Assembly: GCA_020627425.1 (NCBI GenBank) | Contig: JAHKXX010000173.1 | Location: forward strand, 1 to 15,878 | Reading direction: 5' to 3' | DNA: 15,878 nucleotides | Origin: a bacterium | GTDB taxonomy: Bacteria; Bacillota; Clostridia; Oscillospirales; Acutalibacteraceae | In this document: piece after piece, positions 7,299 to 13,220 of the stretch | How positions within the stretch are numbered: position 1 is the first letter of the stretch | How the letters are laid out: every line of letters starts with the position of its first letter | The notes under the pieces: model-generated | Seen by the model: the letters and a program-made list of their open reading frames with translations, nothing else | Database searches by the model: none | Told to the model about the DNA's origin: nothing | Program-made: the position numbers and the translations under genes

Positions 7299-9440
7299 AT
7301 GGAAGAAAAGAAAAACGTATTCTCCGCTTCAGAGTCATATAATAACAACAACGGCGAAGAAGAGATCATGTTCGCAAGCGTTGATGATAATAAAAATAAA
7401 AATTCAAGAGTACCCGTAAAAAACAAGGGTGTAACATATACAACAGTAGATCTCAGCAGCAGTGTAGGTCCTTCGGAAAAAAAGAAAAAGAGCAGCAAGG
7501 CTCCCGTTATAATTGCAGCCTCGGCTGCTGCTGCTCTGTGTATAGCCGTTGTCGGTGCGGTCATAATATCTACCGGCGCCGGCAGAGTGCAGACAGCAGA
7601 GTCCTCTACAAAAACAGAGAGCAGCACTGTTTCGTCAGATCTCTCTGTACAGCAGGAGTCGATCTCCAGAGCCAACAGCGATAAAATAATAAAGAACGAT
7701 GTTTTTGTAGTACAGCATATAAATACAAAATCAATAAAATTCGGAAAGAATGTTACCGTTGAGGGCGTGGATGTTTCGGGCAAGACTCTCGTACAGGCAT
7801 ACAGAGCGGTGCAGGACACTCTCCTGAAGCTGCGCGACAAGGTAGAGATAATCATAAACATTGACGGCACCGACTACACCCTTACAGAGGATGATTTCGT
7901 TTATGATACCGATGTATCGGATGTCCTTGTACAGGCTTACCACTACAGCAGAGGAGAACTTACCAATTCTACGGCAGCTACGGCTGTAGATAACGGTAAA
8001 ACAGACTTCAAGGTACAGTCCGTTCTGAATATTAAATCAGTAGATACCGCAGCCGACAGGCTTGCCGAAAAGGTAGATATAAAGCCCGTGGATGCGCGCG
8101 TTACAAAGTTCGAGCCAAAAAAGAAGGAAAAATTTACCTATGCCGACGGCAAGAATGGTTTCCTTATAGACAGGGAGAAGCTTAAGAGCAATATAAAGTC
8201 TGTTATGGCAAAGAGCGAGAAAACAGGCAGATTTACAATGAAAAAGGTTGAAACACCGTTCAAGAGAACACTCGCTCTGCTCAAGGCAAACACAAAGCTT
8301 ATCGCATCTCATCGTACAACAGCAGCAAATGTCTATGCCTCCAACTTCAATATGGAGCTTGCTATAAAGGCTGCAAGCGGCTATGAGGTAAAGCCCGGAG
8401 CTACATTCTCCTTCAATAAAATGACCGGAGATACCACAAACGGCTATGAGCACAGATACAGTAACGGCGTTGTAGGCAGCTATGTACCCTCTACGGCTAT
8501 AGTCAGCGGCAAATATGAGCAGCAGTACGGCGGCGGTATTTGTCAGGCGTCCACAACACTTTATAACTGTGCTATGAAGGCAGATATGGATCCCGTAGAG
8601 CGCCACGCGCACCAGTTCCCGTCGTCATACGCCGACTACGGTCTGGACGCTACGGTAGACTACGGAAACCTTGATATGAAATTCAAGAATAATAAGGACT
8701 ATTCGGTATATATAGCAACCTATGTCTACGACAGTAACGGAGACGGACTTGACGAGCTGAACGTAGAAATGTACGGACCTATCTCAAAGGAATATGACGA
8801 GATAGTAACAGTCGGATGGATAAACGGTGCCTACGACAACAGCTACTCGGCAAAGGGCGCAAAGGTATACTTCAAAAACGGCAAGGAAGTAAAGAGAGCA
8901 TTTCTGCCGGAAGGCTCCTATGACTACCACTATGACTCATACTATTCGGCAGTTAACCAGATGCCGTCAGACACAAAGAACGGTCCGTCGGTAAGTCCTA
9001 CCAAAAAGCCGCCGACGATCTATTCCCCCGAAGGCTGCGGCTCCTGCGCTCCCGTAAAATACGGTACAGCAGCAAAGGTGCTTGCCGATGCTGAAAAAGC
9101 TTCGGTAAAGGTAAGTTCAAATAAGGCTGCAGAGTCGAGCAAGACGGAAAGCTCCAAAACAGAAACTTCAAAAACCGAGGTTTCTAAACCTGAGAGCAGC
9201 ACTACCGTGAAGATAACGACTCAAAATGAAAGCAGCAAGCAGGAGAGCAGCAAGCCCGAAAGCAGCAAGCAGGAGAGCAGCAAACCCGAAAGCCGACAGG
9301 AGAGCCGCCAAGAGAGCAGCAAGCCCGAAAGCCGACAGGAGAGCCGTCAGGAAAGCAGCAAGCCTGAAAGCAAGCCCGAAGAGGAAAGCAGTACAGAATC
9401 CCACTCATCAGAGCCTGAAATGGACAACATTGAGGAATAA
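7299..9440 (+). CDS. Membrane-anchored VanW-family protein with Ser/Glu/Lys-rich tail
   Basis: 713 residues. A hydrophilic cytoplasmic N-terminus (1-67, ending KKKKSSK) precedes one membrane segment (about 69-93), so the bulk is extracellular. Residues about 150-325 resemble the putative peptidoglycan-binding domain that usually precedes VanW (NVTVEGVDVSGKT at 151-163 is typical of that module). The VanW domain follows (about 338-500) with its signature YGGGICQASTTLYNCA (410-425) and DYGLDATVDYG (446-456). Residues 607-700 are low complexity, with repeated SSKPE, SSKQE and SRQE units; there is no LPxTG signal. VanW proteins are linked to the cell wall and named from vancomycin-resistance clusters, but their biochemical role is not settled, and nothing here indicates resistance (no vanHAX neighbours). 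Start ATG 7299 with GGAGG 9 nt upstream. The gene is monocistronic and ends before a terminator. Confidence 0.88.
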   Translation: MEEKKNVFSASESYNNNNGEEEIMFASVDDNKNKNSRVPVKNKGVTYTTVDLSSSVGPSEKKKKSSKAPVIIAASAAAALCIAVVGAVIISTGAGRVQTAESSTKTESSTVSSDLSVQQESISRANSDKIIKNDVFVVQHINTKSIKFGKNVTVEGVDVSGKTLVQAYRAVQDTLLKLRDKVEIIINIDGTDYTLTEDDFVYDTDVSDVLVQAYHYSRGELTNSTAATAVDNGKTDFKVQSVLNIKSVDTAADRLAEKVDIKPVDARVTKFEPKKKEKFTYADGKNGFLIDREKLKSNIKSVMAKSEKTGRFTMKKVETPFKRTLALLKANTKLIASHRTTAANVYASNFNMELAIKAASGYEVKPGATFSFNKMTGDTTNGYEHRYSNGVVGSYVPSTAIVSGKYEQQYGGGICQASTTLYNCAMKADMDPVERHAHQFPSSYADYGLDATVDYGNLDMKFKNNKDYSVYIATYVYDSNGDGLDELNVEMYGPISKEYDEIVTVGWINGAYDNSYSAKGAKVYFKNGKEVKRAFLPEGSYDYHYDSYYSAVNQMPSDTKNGPSVSPTKKPPTIYSPEGCGSCAPVKYGTAAKVLADAEKASVKVSSNKAAESSKTESSKTETSKTEVSKPESSTTVKITTQNESSKQESSKPESSKQESSKPESRQESRQESSKPESRQESRQESSKPESKPEEESSTESHSSEPEMDNIEE
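9132..9392 (+). repeat. In-frame repeats encoding the VanW protein tail
   Basis: Imperfect tandem units such as GAGAGCAGCAAG and CCCGAAAGCAGCAAG, with a larger duplicated block containing the SRQESRQESSKPE unit at residues 665-690. They encode S/K/E/P/Q/R-rich sequence predicted to be extended and wall-spanning. Such tracts are prone to copy-number change in frame. Confidence 0.8.
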
Positions 9441-9457
9441 GCTGTTTACATAACGAC

Positions 9458-9491
9458 AACAGAGCATATCGCGCGGATATGCTCTGTTTTT
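9458..9491 (+). terminator. Rho-independent terminator after the VanW gene
   Basis: A perfect 13-bp stem (AACAGAGCATATC at 9458-9470 with 9476-9488), loop GCGCG and a run of five T (9487-9491). It ends 15 bp before the next ATG, leaving no room for a promoter between them, so the GNAT gene depends on readthrough or on a promoter within or before this hairpin. Confidence 0.85.
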
Positions 9492-9506
9492 AAATACGGA
9501 GGAAAA

Positions 9507-9980
9507 ATGAATTATATAAGAAAAGCAGAGGAAAGAGATATTCCGAGAATACTAAGCCTGCTCTTACAGGTGAATATGGTGCATCATAATATCAGACCCG
9601 ATCTGTTTAAAGGTCCTGCGGTAAAGTACGACAGGGAAGAGCTATGCAAAATACTGAAAAGCGACGACAGACTTGTTTTTGTTTTTGACGAGGGTACGGG
9701 CGCCGAGGGCTATATATTCTGTGAGATACAGCAGCATAAAGACAGCAGGCTGATGACAGACATAAGGACCCTGTATATTGACGATCTTTGTGTAGACGAG
9801 ACTTCAAGGGGCAAAAGAATAGGACACAGGCTGTACGAGTATGTATATAGCCTTGCAAAGGTAGAGGGATTCTACAATATTACTCTCAACGTCTGGCACG
9901 GAAATGACGGTGCAGAGCACTTTTACGAGTCTCTGGGACTCAGCGTACAAAAAACGACGCTGGAATGTATCATAAAGTAA
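9507..9980 (+). CDS. GNAT-family N-acetyltransferase
   Basis: 157 residues with a GNAT fold throughout: N-terminal strand YIRKAEERDIPRI (3-15), strand beta4 LYIDDLCVDETS (89-100), the acetyl-CoA pyrophosphate-binding R-x-x-R-I-G (RGKRIG, 101-106), and the C-terminal ITLNVWHGNDGAEHFYESLGL (125-145) with the usual asparagine and tyrosine. It transfers acetyl from acetyl-CoA to an amine; the substrate is unknown. Start ATG 9507 with GGAGGA only 3 nt upstream. It is followed after 13 bp by the P-loop/CYTH gene, probably co-transcribed. A VanW terminator lies just before it. Confidence 0.9.
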   Translation: MNYIRKAEERDIPRILSLLLQVNMVHHNIRPDLFKGPAVKYDREELCKILKSDDRLVFVFDEGTGAEGYIFCEIQQHKDSRLMTDIRTLYIDDLCVDETSRGKRIGHRLYEYVYSLAKVEGFYNITLNVWHGNDGAEHFYESLGLSVQKTTLECIIK

Positions 9981-9993
9981 AGGGTGTCTAATA

Positions 9994-11103
9994 ATGAAGC
10001 TATATAAAATAGTCCTGACCGGCGGTCCGTGTGCCGGAAAAACAACCGCTATAGAAGAAATAAAAAAATACTTTGAAGCAAAGGGTACGACTGTGCTTGT
10101 TATCCCCGAAACGGCAACAGAGCTTATAAATTCCGGAATAAGTCCCGCTACCTGTAAAAACAATCTTGAATTTCAGACCGGTCTGATGAAGCTGCAGCTT
10201 GAGAAGGAAAGAGTATATATGAGGGCTGCGTCCGGTATGAAAGGAAACAAGATAATTATTCTGTGCGACCGCGGAGGTATGGACAACAAGGCATATATGG
10301 GCAGCGAGGATTTTTGCAGGGTGCTTTTTGAGCTTAAGGAAAGCGAACCTCATCTTCGTGAAAGCTATGATGCAGTGTTCCATCTTGTAACGGCTGCAAA
10401 CGGTGCGCGCAGCTTTTATACAAAGAAAAACAACACAGCCCGTCGGGAATCTCCCGAGCAGGCTGTAAAAATAGACAACAGTATTATTTCCGCGTGGGTA
10501 GGTCACAGTCATTTAAGGATAATCGACAACAGCACGGGCTTTAATCAGAAGCTAAAAAGGCTGATAGCAGAGATAAATGCCTTTATAGGCGACCCCGAGC
10601 CGTTCGAGATAGAACGAAAGTATCTGATCCGTTTTCCCGATCTTGACAGGCTGAATTCGGATCCCTTCTGTCGCAGGACAGAGCTTTCACAGTCATACAT
10701 AAGTTACCCCGACGGGCGATATTTCAGAGTTCGCCGAAGAGGCTCGGACGGTGAGTACACATATATAAAGACCTTCAAAAGGAAGGTGAGCGATATGCGC
10801 CGTATCGAGATAGAGGAGTCTCTTACCCGTGAGCAATACGAAAGCTGCCTGCTTGATTCCGATGCAAGTATCTGCTCAATAGAAAAAGACAGGTATTGCT
10901 TTGTCTATAACAGTCAATACTTCGAGCTTGATGTTTTCCCGTTCTGGAACGACAGGGCTTTTCTGGAAATAGAACTGACCGACGAAAACCAGAGCGTAAG
11001 CCTGCCGCCTTTTGTAGAGGTCATCAGAGACGTTACCACTGACGACCGTTATAAAAACTACTCTATGGCACAGACGCTTAGCAGGGGAGAGATACCGGAC
11101 TGA
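9994..11103 (+). CDS. P-loop NTPase (AAA_28 type) fused to CYTH triphosphatase-like domain
   Basis: 369 residues, two domains. Residues 1-195 form a P-loop NTPase with Walker A GGPCAGKTT (10-18), IPETATEL (37-44) and CDRGGMDNKAYM (91-102, Walker-B-like). Residues 203-365 form a CYTH domain with the signature E-x-E-x-K (FEIERKYL, 204-211), basic RVRRRG (245-250), YIKTFKR (257-263), EIEE (272-275), FLEIEL (323-328) and RYKNYSMA (352-359), the paired acidic and basic residues that line a triphosphate tunnel. CYTH proteins bind or cleave triphosphates such as thiamine triphosphate or inorganic tripolyphosphate with a divalent metal. The same domain order occurs in the eukaryotic TTD14 family. Its reaction and partner are unknown. 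Start ATG 9994 with AGGGTG upstream. Its TGA stop directly abuts the stop of the opposing ylmH. Confidence 0.88.
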   Translation: MKLYKIVLTGGPCAGKTTAIEEIKKYFEAKGTTVLVIPETATELINSGISPATCKNNLEFQTGLMKLQLEKERVYMRAASGMKGNKIIILCDRGGMDNKAYMGSEDFCRVLFELKESEPHLRESYDAVFHLVTAANGARSFYTKKNNTARRESPEQAVKIDNSIISAWVGHSHLRIIDNSTGFNQKLKRLIAEINAFIGDPEPFEIERKYLIRFPDLDRLNSDPFCRRTELSQSYISYPDGRYFRVRRRGSDGEYTYIKTFKRKVSDMRRIEIEESLTREQYESCLLDSDASICSIEKDRYCFVYNSQYFELDVFPFWNDRAFLEIELTDENQSVSLPPFVEVIRDVTTDDRYKNYSMAQTLSRGEIPD

Positions 11104-11862
11104 TCATTTCAGCACGGTAAGAAACAGTCTGCCCTTTTTGCTGTGACCGGTTATTTCGGAGATTTCCAGCTTACCCTTACCGCGCAGGGATATTTTGTCG
11201 CCCTGATGTATCTCTTTTGAAACGCTGTCACATACCAGCCAGTTTACACAGACAAGACCCTTTTTAATATATTCCGAGGCCTTACTCCTCGATATTCCGA
11301 AGCCCTCGGCACATATGCTATCAAGCCGCATAGAGCTTACGTTGATGCTCCTTGCGGTTTTTTCTTTTTGTATTATGACGCTGCTGTCCGCGATCCTCGG
11401 TTCTGCTTCATATCTGCTGATCTTATGCAGATTAAGCTCTATATACTCTGCAACGCTCAGAGTGCAAAAAAACTGTATCCTGTGTCCGTCTGTAATAATA
11501 TCCCCGACTGCGTCTCTTTTTATTCCCAGTCCCATCAAAGAGCCTAAAATATCCCTATGGGATATATTCGCATTTTTTGCTTTTATATCCGAGCTTAGCA
11601 GCACTATAGGCGCCCCGTCATCGCGGCAGTATTCATCAAAGCCTACACGGCACACTCTTCTCTCGGCCTCAGCATAGCCGCCGTCGAAGCTTACAAAGGA
11701 GCGCAGTTCATCCACCCTGCTGATAAGTGTCTGCTCGGCAGGGGTCAGAAACTGCGAATATATGGCGCTATAGGTTTTCTCCGACATATGCAGCATATCG
11801 GCAATCCGTCCGAGAAGTATTTTTTCGTCACTGTTTCTTGAGTATTTTTCCGTAAATTCCAT
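11104..11862 (-). CDS. ylmH: S4-domain RNA-binding protein YlmH
   Basis: 252 residues. The N-terminal region has the YlmH-specific HRDILGSLMGLGIKRDAVGDI segment (102-122). The C-terminus is an S4 RNA-binding domain (about 177-234) with SSMRLDSICAEGFGISRSKASEYI and an extended KISLRGKGKLEI strand. In Bacillus, YlmH has been linked to the division-gene cluster and to rescue of obstructed 50S subunits in ribosome quality control; here it stands alone, away from ftsZ/sepF. Start ATG 11862 with GGGTG 7 nt upstream. Its own promoter lies at 11881-11909, fused to a repeat element. Its TGA shares the palindrome TGATCA (11101-11106) with the opposing stop, and no terminator fits between the genes. Confidence 0.87.
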   Translation of the reverse strand: MEFTEKYSRNSDEKILLGRIADMLHMSEKTYSAIYSQFLTPAEQTLISRVDELRSFVSFDGGYAEAERRVCRVGFDEYCRDDGAPIVLLSSDIKAKNANISHRDILGSLMGLGIKRDAVGDIITDGHRIQFFCTLSVAEYIELNLHKISRYEAEPRIADSSVIIQKEKTARSINVSSMRLDSICAEGFGISRSKASEYIKKGLVCVNWLVCDSVSKEIHQGDKISLRGKGKLEISEITGHSKKGRLFLTVLK

Positions 11863-11880
11863 TTTTAGTCACCCATAATC

Positions 11881-11909
11881 ATAATAGCACCCGGTGCCCG
11901 GGCAGTCAA
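11881..11909 (-). promoter_or_regulatory. ylmH promoter whose spacer is a repeat hairpin
   Basis: Read on the minus strand: TTGACT (11904-11909), exactly 17 bp, then TATTAT (11881-11886) preceded by an extended -10 TGC. The spacer contains the inverted repeat GCCCGG-GCA-CCGGGT (11889-11903), a diverged hairpin unit of the adjacent repeat, and the -35 directly abuts the tandem 27-bp units. It lies 19 bp from the ylmH ATG. Confidence 0.65.
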
Positions 11910-12030
11910 GCGGAGTGCCTCCGCTGTCAATTCGCGGCGGAGTGCCTCCGCTGTCAATTCGCGGCGGAGTGCCTCCGCTGTCAATTCGCGCACTCGACTT
12001 AGTATTACCGCCTACTTTATTGACACGCGT
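11889..12030 (-). repeat. Dispersed intergenic repeat element, copy A (inverted relative to copy B)
   Basis: On the minus strand, the 54-bp core (12030 down to 11977) is followed by four triloop hairpins. Three are identical GCGGAG-GCA-CTCCGC units (plus-strand 11964-11978, 11937-11951, 11910-11924) and one is the diverged GCCCGG-GCA-CCGGGT (11889-11903). Each of the three is preceded by GCGAATTGACA. The core matches copy B (4119-4172) at 45 of 54 positions. The element lies upstream of ylmH in its direction. Confidence 0.82.
11911..11990. repeat. Three tandem 27-bp repeats
   Basis: Units start at 11911, 11938 and 11965; the first two are identical over 27 bp and the third matches for 26 bp. 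Each contains the palindrome CGGAG-TGC-CTCCG and, on the minus strand, a perfect TTGACA hexamer. The absence of spacers rules out a CRISPR array. Confidence 0.9.
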
Positions 12031-12189
12031 ACAGGTTGGTCTTATTATACCTCTTTTTCCGCGTCACGGCGCTCAGGGTGCCGCTCGTACTAAATTGAAG
12101 TGTGTATATGTATATTTTTCTACTCTACTTATTGTCTCCGAAAAACAGTACAGCGAGTGTGATGTGGATTCTTGTAATCATTATTACTT
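12031..12189. other. Noncoding stretch between repeat element A and spoVT 3' region
   Basis: I see no gene here. The segment belongs to the roughly 400-bp gap between ylmH and spoVT. A plus-strand reading frame running from 11894 to 12337 is only the translation of the tandem repeats and their flank. Confidence 0.5.
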
Positions 12190-12217
12190 CTTCAGTCTTA
12201 AGTCTTCAGTCTTCAGT
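12190..12217. repeat. Four tandem 7-mers (CTTCAGT)
   Basis: CTTCAGT, CTTAAGT, CTTCAGT, CTTCAGT in perfect register; the second unit differs at one base. It lies 3' of spoVT. Confidence 0.85.
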
Positions 12218-12225
12218 AATTTTTT

Positions 12226-12261
12226 AAAGCTCTTACCTTCCGAAAAGGAGATAAGAGCTTT
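12226..12261 (-). terminator. Terminator-like hairpin downstream of spoVT
   Basis: A perfect 10-bp stem (AAAGCTCTTA at 12226-12235 with TAAGAGCTTT at 12252-12261), 7 bp past the spoVT stop. On the minus strand the stem ends in only three T before an A run, so it is a weak intrinsic terminator; on the plus strand it ends in four T. Confidence 0.5.
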
Positions 12262-12267
12262 TGTCTG

Positions 12268-12807
12268 TCATTCATTTTGTTTTCCGAGAAAGATCGCGGC
12301 GGTTTGTACCAGCTTGTTTTCTATTTCTGTCGGCTGATTTCTCAGGTCACTGTAGAGCATTACGACGGCTCCGGTAACATCTCCGGCAGAGATAATGGGA
12401 TATGCAACGCTTGCAGGTCGGTCAAAGCCCTCTATAGGGTATAGCTTGCCGTAGCCTCCCTGAGAGGCAAAGAATGCCTTTCTGCCCTCAATATAATCAT
12501 CAAGCACAGAGCTTATACGTCTGCCGATAACTTCTTTTTTTGAAATGCCGCCCGAAGCAACCACATGATCACGGTCTGTAATAATTATAGGAGCCTTTGA
12601 TACCTTATACAGAACCTCGGCATACTCCTCTGTAAACCCTGCAAGCTCTCCGATAGGGGAGTACTTTTTAAAAATAACCTCTCCGTTTGATTCGGTGTAT
12701 ATTTCCAGGGGGTCGCCCTCTCTTATTCTCATAGTCCGTCTTATTTCCTTTGGTATAACAACACGACCAAGGTCGTCGATTCTTCTTACTATTCCGGTTG
12801 CGCGCAT
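12268..12807 (-). CDS. spoVT: Stage V sporulation protein T (AbrB-type regulator with GAF domain)
   Basis: 179 residues, the normal SpoVT length. The N-terminal AbrB swapped-hairpin DNA-binding domain reads MRATGIVRRIDDLGRVVIPKEIRR and RIREGDPLEIY (1-37), nearly invariant across spore-formers. A linker (KKYSPIGEL, 47-55) leads to a C-terminal GAF-like domain (about 56-178). In Bacillus it is a forespore transcription regulator acting in the sigma-G regulon; in non-model Clostridia it can have wider roles. Start ATG 12807 with AAAGGAG 9 nt upstream. An 8-bp inverted repeat (12825-12832 with 12848-12855) lies in the upstream region. I could not identify a convincing sigma-G promoter. The gene is single, with a weak hairpin after it. 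Confidence 0.95.
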   Translation of the reverse strand: MRATGIVRRIDDLGRVVIPKEIRRTMRIREGDPLEIYTESNGEVIFKKYSPIGELAGFTEEYAEVLYKVSKAPIIITDRDHVVASGGISKKEVIGRRISSVLDDYIEGRKAFFASQGGYGKLYPIEGFDRPASVAYPIISAGDVTGAVVMLYSDLRNQPTEIENKLVQTAAIFLGKQNE

Positions 12808-12824
12808 GGTTTAATTCTCCTTTG

Positions 12825-12855
12825 ATACAAATTTATTCAAGGTTAGTATTTGTAT
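12825..12855 (-). promoter_or_regulatory. Inverted repeat upstream of spoVT
   Basis: ATACAAAT (12825-12832) and its exact complement ATTTGTAT (12848-12855), 15 bp apart, 18 bp upstream of the spoVT start. It could be an operator or a leader hairpin; which one is unknown. Confidence 0.35.
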
Positions 12856-12887
12856 TTTTAGGAGGAATATACTCATGCAAATACAGT

Positions 12888-13073
12888 CTATTTTACTGTG
12901 CAGTGATCTATTGCAAAATCCAATAAAATATTAATCAACTCATTTCGTGAACGATTTGTTTCCTCTGATAGCTCATCAAGTCTTAATACAGTTTCCTCTT
13001 TTATCCTTATTGAAAATGTTTTAAAACCATCTTCACCTTTCAGTTTCTTTTTTATAATTAATTCTTCCTTCAC
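12888..13073 (-). CDS. Small ribbon-helix-helix DNA-binding protein (Arc/CopG-like)
   Basis: 61 residues when started at GTG 13073. A basic N-terminus (IIKKKLKG) precedes the RHH fold: beta strand KTFSIRI (18-24), helix 1 KEETVLRLDELSEETN (25-40), the turn and helix 2 RSRNELINILLDFAID (41-56). RHH proteins dimerise, insert the beta strand in the major groove, and commonly repress their own operon. Start choice: AGGTGA (13079-13084) is 5 nt before the GTG; the longer frame from TTG 13106 has no ribosome binding site and adds residues outside the fold. It is divergent from the membrane protein gene at 13221, with a 27-bp palindrome between them. The region is AT-rich relative to its neighbours. 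The regulatory target is inferred from position only. Confidence 0.8.
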   Translation of the reverse strand: MKEELIIKKKLKGEDGFKTFSIRIKEETVLRLDELSEETNRSRNELINILLDFAIDHCTVK

Positions 13074-13099
13074 ACTGATCACCTCACCAATATTATGTA

Positions 13100-13129
13100 T
13101 TGACAATGGTGATAAATATATGTTATAAT
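13100..13129 (+). promoter_or_regulatory. Promoter for the 13221 gene, overlapping the operator
   Basis: A perfect TTGACA (13100-13105), an 18-bp spacer and a perfect TATAAT (13124-13129). The -10 lies inside the palindrome at 13116-13142, so protein bound there would block transcription. An 11-bp direct repeat of this -35 region, GTATTGACAAT, occurs at 13097-13107 and 13165-13175; the second copy has no good -10 behind it. Confidence 0.65.
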
Positions 13130-13146
13130 TTATAACATATATAACA
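13116..13146. promoter_or_regulatory. 27-bp palindromic operator candidate plus a third half-site
   Basis: 13116-13142 is a perfect inverted repeat with 13-bp arms around one central base. The half-site TGTTATA (13121-13127) is matched by TATAACA (13131-13137), and a further TATAACA follows at 13140-13146, 9 bp from the second. Cooperative binding of RHH dimers to such arrays is common. It sits between the RHH gene and the membrane protein gene. Confidence 0.65.
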
Positions 13147-13220
13147 ACTTTAATTTAAAATTTAGTATTGACAATATGCATATTCACTATTAATAGTTTA
13201 TAAAAAGAGGAGCAAAAAAA

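Noticed and set aside
7271..7870. Long minus-strand frame opposite the VanW gene
   Set aside because: It is a shadow of the coding strand with low-complexity hydrophobic sequence and no ribosome binding site; the same applies to the minus frame opposite fabV (4825-5565).
7299..9440. Vancomycin-resistance cluster
   Set aside because: VanW-domain proteins are widespread in susceptible Firmicutes, and no vanA/B-type ligase, vanH, vanX or VanRS genes are present.
11911..11990. Possible CRISPR array
   Set aside because: Units are directly tandem without spacers and there are no cas genes in the window.
11894..12337. Plus-strand open frame with a repeated GVPPLSIRG peptide
   Set aside because: It is the translation of the 27-bp tandem repeats (27 is a multiple of 3) and their noncoding flank, has no ribosome binding site and overlaps the end of spoVT.
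12875..12934. 19-residue plus-strand ORF (MQIQSILLCSDLL...) with GGAGGA 8 nt before its ATG
   Set aside because: The ribosome binding site is good, but there is no clear promoter, the ORF is antisense to the 3' end of the RHH gene, and chance cannot be excluded; conservation would be needed.
13074..13106. TTG start for the RHH protein
   Set aside because: No ribosome binding site upstream, while GTG 13073 has AGGTGA at the right distance.
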